From NCBI GenBank assembly GCA_963713505.1, contig CAVQMC010000027.1, positions 175,405 through 239,404 of the forward strand: DNA of 64,000 bases. Reading direction: 5' to 3'. Source of the DNA: CAVQMC01 sp963713505. GTDB lineage: Bacteria; Bacteroidota; Ignavibacteria; Ignavibacteriales; Ignavibacteriaceae. This document shows, piece after piece, positions 59,842 to 64,000 of this stretch (its first letter is position 1; the number at the start of each line of letters is the position of its first letter). Under the pieces are notes generated by a model. The model searched no databases. It was not told the origin of the DNA and saw only the letters and a list, made by a program, of their open reading frames with translations. A program made the position numbers and the translations under genes.

Positions 59842-59905
59842 TACAGCCCCCATAATTATTAATGTTATTGATTCGTAAAAACTTAAAAAATATTTTAATT
59901 ACGTT

Positions 59906-60450
59906 CAATCCCTACGGGATTGTTTATCTTTAATTTATATTACTTTTTACAAATGTTAATTCCCTGTCGGGAATTTTTAACTACAATATACCTTAATAAA
60001 GTTGAAAAAATTATTGATGCTTAACCATTAATTCCTATCTTTAAATTCAGGTTTGGATAAAGTTATCAGAATCAGCACTTACAATTCATGACTTCATTTG
60101 AATTTAAAGAGTTTCACTTTTGTTTTAAAAATTCATGAGAGTCAACAATCCCATCTCGATTAAATATTTATAACGCACTAACCAGATAATATTATAAGCA
60201 GCAATCCCGCAGAGACTGAATGTTTATAACAAAAGTTAATTATCCGGAAAATCAATAAACACCCAGCAATCCCAACGGGATGAACATCTGTATCTTAAAT
60301 TGAATCCTTTAACATCGAGCAATCCCATCGGGATTAAACATTTGTAACAAGCCGGCCAGATCATATAACCCCAGCAATCCCATCGGGATTGAACATTTGT
60401 AACACGAATCATTTAACCGGCCGAACACATCTCCAACTCCGTAGGAGTTG
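59906..60450. repeat. REP/BIME-like palindrome array, block 2
   Basis: The block begins with a perfect palindrome at 59906-59922 (CAATCCC/GGGATTG around TAC) and another at 59958-59975 (ATTCCC/GGGAAT). It continues with units at 60146, 60202, 60267, 60320, 60375 (type A, several degenerate in one arm) and 60434 (type B). The first ~230 bp resemble 58474-58700 of block 1 in order and wording, so the two blocks are diverged copies of one larger unit, with the transposase between them. Units at 60146-60282 have lost arm pairing, implying older copies. Confidence 0.8.
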
Positions 60451-60867
60451 AACAAAAACATTTTTCTATAGCTAAAAACAAATAAGTTTTGAAATTTGAA
60501 ATCCCAATCAATCTTCACAAAATCAAATACCTTTAGAACCACTTTCATGCAGTTTATCTACCGAAGGTTGGTCATTCAATACATTCATACAAGCAGTTTT
60601 TTCCTTTTTAATTTTTAATTTACCTCTGCTCATTCTGCTGTAAAACAAGAAATTAAATTAGCTAGATAAAAAAAATAATCTTTAGAATTCATCAATTAAA
60701 CCATAATCAACCACAAACCATTGACCACTGACAATTGACAATCATCAAATACATTTTTCCTTTATATTGCACTGCTTTAACAACTTACACAATTTATTTC
60801 ATTTCATTATTTCTACCGTTTTATTAACTTTATCACCTCCTATTCAGTAATTAAAACAGAGAAACCT
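60451..60867. other. Gene-free region upstream of trhO
   Basis: No gene is visible. The region carries a low-complexity tract with repeated AACCA and TTGACCACTGACAATTGACA units at about 60700-60745 and an AT-rich promoter-like stretch before the start at 60868. The TGACAATTGAC unit recurs on either side of the 61.8-62.2 kb gap. Confidence 0.5.
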
Positions 60868-61755
60868 ATGAACGATTATAGAGTTTTGCTCTTTTATAAA
60901 TATGTTGATTTCGAAAATCCCGAACAATTTAAAACAGATCACCTTAATTGGTGTAATGAGAACGAAATAAAAGGTCGTGTTTTCATAGCTAACGAAGGAA
61001 TCAATGGTACGGTTTCAGGTACGAAAAGTAATATTGAAAAATATAAATCCAACCTAAAAGCTTATAAAGAATTTACCGATATTATATTTAAAGAAGATGA
61101 AGCGGAAAAACACGCTTTTTCTAAAATGCATGTCCGTGTAAAAAACGAGATTGTTCATTCAGGCCTGAACGAGGTATCGCTTAAAAACGGAGGCAAACGA
61201 TTATCTCCTGAACAACTGCTTAAATTTTATGAAGAAGGGAAAGAATTTATTATTGTTGATGCAAGAAACTGGTATGAAAGTAAAATTGGTAAATTTAAAG
61301 GTGCCGTAACTCCTCCGATGAAAAATTTTAGGGATTGGAGAAACGTTGCGGAAGAATTAAAAGATCAAAAAGACAAAACAATTATCACGTACTGCACCGG
61401 CGGAATCAGATGTGAAAAAGCTTCGGCTTATCTGGTCGAGCAGGGGTTTAAAGATGTTTACCAGCTCGACGGCGGAATAGTTACTTATACTAAAAAATTT
61501 CCCGACACTTATTGGGAAGGAAGCATTTTTGTTTTTGATGAAAGATATGTAGTTGAACCTAATAAAAATCCCGAATTAAAATATTCAGCCAAGTGTCAAT
61601 TCTGCGGTGAACCGACCTCATATTTTATTAATTGTCATAATATGGAATGTGATAAAATCATTGTAACCTGTCACAAATGCAAAGTTGAAATGGATTACTG
61701 CTGCTCCGAAAAATGCAGAAACGCACCGAATAAGAGGCCAAGATATTATGGCTAG
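60868..61755 (+). CDS. trhO: tRNA uridine(34) hydroxylase, rhodanese-type
   Basis: The 295-residue protein has the TrhO/YceA N-terminal domain (YRVLLFYKYVDFENPEQF, IKGRVFIANEGINGTVSG) and a rhodanese domain with the catalytic Cys in TYCTGGIRCEKASAYL. A C-terminal Cys-rich segment follows (KCQFCGEPTSYFINCHN, CHKCKVEMDYCCSEKC). It hydroxylates uridine 34 of certain tRNAs on the way to 5-methoxy- and carboxymethoxyuridine. The frame is intact and length normal. Confidence 0.95.
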   Translation: MNDYRVLLFYKYVDFENPEQFKTDHLNWCNENEIKGRVFIANEGINGTVSGTKSNIEKYKSNLKAYKEFTDIIFKEDEAEKHAFSKMHVRVKNEIVHSGLNEVSLKNGGKRLSPEQLLKFYEEGKEFIIVDARNWYESKIGKFKGAVTPPMKNFRDWRNVAEELKDQKDKTIITYCTGGIRCEKASAYLVEQGFKDVYQLDGGIVTYTKKFPDTYWEGSIFVFDERYVVEPNKNPELKYSAKCQFCGEPTSYFINCHNMECDKIIVTCHKCKVEMDYCCSEKCRNAPNKRPRYYG

Positions 61756-62247
61756 AGATGGAAGTAATAACTGCAGCGTCAATTGTTAGTTGTTAATTGT
61801 CAATTGGAAAATTTTATTATTTAATGGATTATTTGCTAAAGAGTATACTTGAGCGAATCCAAACTCCACAAGAGTTACATATTTTTTAGATTCGATGTGT
61901 ATTATATGATTCAACTTGACGAGTCTGCTCAACAAATTAGAACTGCTACTTTAGTCGTCAATATTCTTAGTACAGTTTTTCAGAAGTAGTTGACACACAA
62001 TAATTATTATTATTTATTGCCTTCAGCTTTACATAACAAGCTAAACGATTATTAAAAAAAACTCTGTGACCCCCTGTGTTCCTTCTGCGGAAAAAAAAAT
62101 AGTCAATCAAACAGAGAACCTCAAAGCTATTCAACAAATCGAATGTTCATTTTTACCAACACAATCTACAACTGACCACTAACAACTAACCATTAACAAT
62201 TAACATTCTTCAGATTAATTGGTTATAAATTTATATCTTTACACTTA
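61756..62247. other. Gene-free region with inverted TGACAATTGAC tracts
   Basis: No gene is visible in ~490 bp. TTGTTAGTTGTTAATTGTCA (61785-61804) is inverted relative to ACTAACAACTAACCATTAAC at 62175-62195. Between them lies a copy of the dispersed CTCTGCGG repeat (62062-62098, ACTCTGTGACCCCCTGTGTT core). The rest is AT-rich. Confidence 0.5.
62062..62098. repeat. Dispersed intergenic repeat (CTCTGCGG type)
   Basis: ACTCTGTGACCCCCTGTGTT followed by CTTCTGCGGAAAAA matches the wording of 50836-50882 and, on the other strand, 2640-2722. Confidence 0.45.
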
Positions 62248-62757
62248 ATGAACACTGAAACCCGGACATACACAAACTGGGACGAAGTTAAAAGATGGAT
62301 TCCATCTGTAATTGTTTTAATTCTCGGTACTTATTTCGTCCTAAACCGCGGACATTATATTTTCATTGATAATGCCGATCTTGTCATTCACGAAGCCGGA
62401 CACATCTTCTTTTATTTCTTCGGTAAATTCATCTACACCGCCGGCGGATCTCTTATGCAGATTATCCTTCCTTCTATTATAGTTTTCTATTTCTTTAAAA
62501 CTTATTATAAAACCGGTGTTCAATTTTCTCTCCTCTGGCTTGGTCAGAATTTAATTAATATTAGCGTGTACGCCGCCGATGCAAGAGCCCAAAAACTGCC
62601 GCTTCTCGGAGGCAATAAAGTTTATCACGACTGGCACTATCTCCTTGGTGAATTAAATATTCTCCAATACGATCAAACCGTAGGAATTGTTTTCGTAGTT
62701 TTCGCGGTGATAATCTTCATTATTGCCGTATTAATGCCTCTTATTATTCAGGAATAA
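62248..62757 (+). CDS. Polytopic membrane protein with HEAGH metallopeptidase-like motif
   Basis: The 169-residue protein has about five membrane segments. After the first (SVIVLILGTYFVLN) a second, shorter one carries DLVIHEAGHIFFYFFGKF, an HExxH zinc motif in the membrane context typical of M50/site-2 proteases. The rest has AGGSLMQIILPSIIVFYFF, a short loop with aspartates (YAADARAQKLPLLGG) and two further segments. A second metal ligand of the LDG or NxxPxPxLDG type is not seen, though HDWHYLLGEL could contribute. It could be a minimal intramembrane protease or an inactive relative. Confidence 0.68.
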   Translation: MNTETRTYTNWDEVKRWIPSVIVLILGTYFVLNRGHYIFIDNADLVIHEAGHIFFYFFGKFIYTAGGSLMQIILPSIIVFYFFKTYYKTGVQFSLLWLGQNLINISVYAADARAQKLPLLGGNKVYHDWHYLLGELNILQYDQTVGIVFVVFAVIIFIIAVLMPLIIQE

Positions 62758-62792
62758 ATCTTATTTTTATCCTTCAAAAAAAATCAGATATT

Positions 62793-63620
62793 ATGAGAAA
62801 AACTTTCTTTATTATTATAACATTATTGTGCGCCGGTTCTTATTCGCCTGCTCAAACAGATTCTGTGATGACATATTACGATAACGGAAATTTAAAATCT
62901 GTTGTAAACTATGCAGATTCTGTACGTGAGGGAGAAGCTCGTTTTTATTTTGAGAACGGAAATATAAAAGAACAAATGAACTACGTAAACGGTAGAGTAG
63001 ACGGACTGGTGAAAGTCTATTATCAAAATGGAAATTTAAAACGATTAATAAATCTTGAAAACGGCAAAAGGGAAGGCCCGACTTCAAATTTCGATAAGGA
63101 TGGGAAGTTTATTAAAGATGTTTTTTATGAACGCGGTAAGTTATATGTTGAACCAAAACAAGAAGTAGCTAACACAAAAATAGAAGTCGCTTCAAATGAT
63201 TCTAAAACTAAAAAATCCGAAATAAAGAAATCGGAAAAAAAGATTAATAAAGATAAAAACGGACTCCCGCTGCCTCCGCCCGTTAAAGAGCAGAATTTTA
63301 AGGACGATCCTGCTTATTTCCAGAATGTAGAAGTTATGCCGGAGCCAATCGGCGGTATGCAGGTAATTCAAAAAAAATTATATTATCCGCAGAATGCAAT
63401 AGATAACGGAATCGAAGGGACCGTAAATATTTTAGCTTACATTGACAGATTCGGTGAAGTTACGGAAGCTAAAGTCGATAAAGGAATTGGATACGGCTGT
63501 GATGAATCTGCTAGAATTGCTGTTTATTATACAAAATTTAAACCCGGCCTGTTAAGAGGCGAGCCGGTTAACGTTAAAATGATTATCCCGGTTGAATTTA
63601 AAATTAAAAAAGAAGAATAA
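62793..63620 (+). CDS. YwqK/MORN-like repeats plus TonB C-terminal domain
   Basis: The 275-residue protein has a signal peptide (TFFIIITLLCAGSYSPAQ), three to four ~23-residue repeats of the YwqK/MORN-like kind (YYDNGNLKSVVNYADSVREG, FYFENGNIKEQMNYVNGRVD, VYYQNGNLKRLINLENGKRE), a Lys-rich linker of about 70 residues, and a TonB C-terminal domain (EPIGGMQVIQKKLYYPQN, GTVNILAYIDRFGEV, AVYYTKFKPGLLRG). YwqK repeats bind peptides or substrates in other settings. The fusion to TonB-C, together with those at 7879-9025, shows this domain is widely used in envelope proteins here. Confidence 0.85.
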   Translation: MRKTFFIIITLLCAGSYSPAQTDSVMTYYDNGNLKSVVNYADSVREGEARFYFENGNIKEQMNYVNGRVDGLVKVYYQNGNLKRLINLENGKREGPTSNFDKDGKFIKDVFYERGKLYVEPKQEVANTKIEVASNDSKTKKSEIKKSEKKINKDKNGLPLPPPVKEQNFKDDPAYFQNVEVMPEPIGGMQVIQKKLYYPQNAIDNGIEGTVNILAYIDRFGEVTEAKVDKGIGYGCDESARIAVYYTKFKPGLLRGEPVNVKMIIPVEFKIKKEE

Positions 63621-63622
63621 TT

Positions 63623-64000
63623 TTAATTTTCAAATACTTTAAATCTAAATTCTCCTAGAATTTTTTTGATATTCTTATCCGGTTTATTCAGTTTTATATT
63701 GTAGTTGCTGAATTCCCTTCGATACGGATAACGTTTTCTTAATTGATCAAAATATTTTGGCCTCTCATTTTCATCTAATTTTAACATTTCCCTCATTTTT
63801 TCATCATCATTACTAATATTATAAATTTTATTAAAAAGCTTGCTTGTTATTTCTTCACTGGAATTTGATATATCAATATCAATGATCTTCTCTTGGATTT
63901 CAGGCAATTGCGGTATCCATTTTTTTTCAACATCTAAAAAATTACAGAATGCATCATATATCATTTTAGTTCCGTTAACTTTTCCTTCCAATGAATAGCC
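63623..64000 (-). CDS. Unrecognised protein, C-terminal part
   Basis: The reading frame is open to the right edge; TTG at 63991 is unlikely to be the start, because codons upstream also read (GYS). About 125 residues are seen, with a charged helical composition (WIPQLPEIQEKIIDI, SSEEITSKLFNKIY, YFDQLRKRYPYRREF) and no clear domain. Its stop falls 2 bp after the end of the convergent TonB-domain gene. Confidence 0.5.
   Translation of the reverse strand, partial: GYSLEGKVNGTKMIYDAFCNFLDVEKKWIPQLPEIQEKIIDIDISNSSEEITSKLFNKIYNISNDDEKMREMLKLDENERPKYFDQLRKRYPYRREFSNYNIKLNKPDKNIKKILGEFRFKVFEN

Noticed and set aside
58723..60450. CRISPR array
   Set aside because: Repeats are 53-65 bp apart, but the spacers recur among units, two repeat types alternate, the repeats themselves are palindromes of 17 bp, and no Cas gene is nearby. 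A RAYT transposase sits inside the region.
60309..60548. 79-codon minus-strand frame in palindrome block 2
   Set aside because: Its second half is translated palindromes and the first part has no recognisable family or start signal.
1..64000. tRNA or rRNA genes
   Set aside because: Reading both strands by eye I saw no cloverleaf with the GGTTCGA-type T-arm and no rRNA segments. A covariance-model search would settle this.

Overview
The window is AT-rich chromosomal DNA most like a member of the Ignavibacteria (Bacteroidota/Chlorobiota side of the tree). The strongest clue is a run of secreted proteins ending in a type IX secretion (T9SS) type A sorting domain with the NYPNPFNP and YPSGIYFYKL signatures typical of Ignavibacteriales. 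The long form of IspG, the methylerythritol-phosphate genes, a class A RNase P RNA and a LytS/LytTR pair agree with this. Genus cannot be fixed from the sequence.

Layout. 0-5.3 kb: end of a membrane glycosyltransferase, a LytTR two-component pair, then dxr-rseP (minus strand). 5.5-9 kb: a monoheme outer-membrane barrel protein and a four-gene ECF sigma / anti-sigma / TonB-domain operon with a likely autoregulatory promoter. 9-25 kb: mostly housekeeping genes (TPR lipid-side protein, clpX, FAH hydrolase, ruvA, ruvC, yebC, recJ, rnpB, zinc-ribbon coiled-coil protein, Nif3-like protein, ispG, dnaG). 25-29 kb: an unusual cassette of a broken Lon-peptidase/membrane/VCBS-like gene followed by two unrecognised genes with faint sigma-like and anti-sigma-like features. 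29-40 kb: ferredoxin, four-helix-bundle protein, geranylgeranyl-reductase-like flavoprotein, hybrid histidine kinase, ugd, NusG paralogue, YhaM-like nuclease, TPR protein, sirtuin, MarR regulator, small membrane proteins (two not previously obvious, 48 and 31 aa), cobalamin adenosyltransferase, DUF2752 and TM2 proteins. 40.7-50 kb: four consecutive T9SS cargo proteins. 50-58 kb: RDD protein, DUF488, an MntR-type regulator with a 24-bp palindromic operator, an Nramp transporter fused to a universal stress domain, exonuclease III, class II photolyase, PAS histidine kinase. 58.4-60.5 kb: a large array of short palindromes around an IS200-like (RAYT) transposase. 60.8-64 kb: TrhO, an HEAGH membrane protein, a YwqK/TonB-domain protein and the end of an unrecognised gene.

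Many genes, including essential ones (dnaG, recJ, ruvA, yebC, rseP), are interrupted by frameshifts. In 20 shifts that can be placed inside a recognisable protein the net change is always one extra base, usually lengthening a short homopolymer. The simplest reading is an insertion-biased sequencing or assembly error, so these genes are annotated here as single loci with the shift position given.

The most interesting non-coding structure is the palindrome array: two hairpin types with compensatory stem changes (CAATCCC/GGGATTG and CAACTCC/GGAGTTG) alternate every 53-65 bp with recurring, not unique, linkers. It looks CRISPR-like at a glance but is better explained as a REP/BIME-type array tied to the RAYT transposase.
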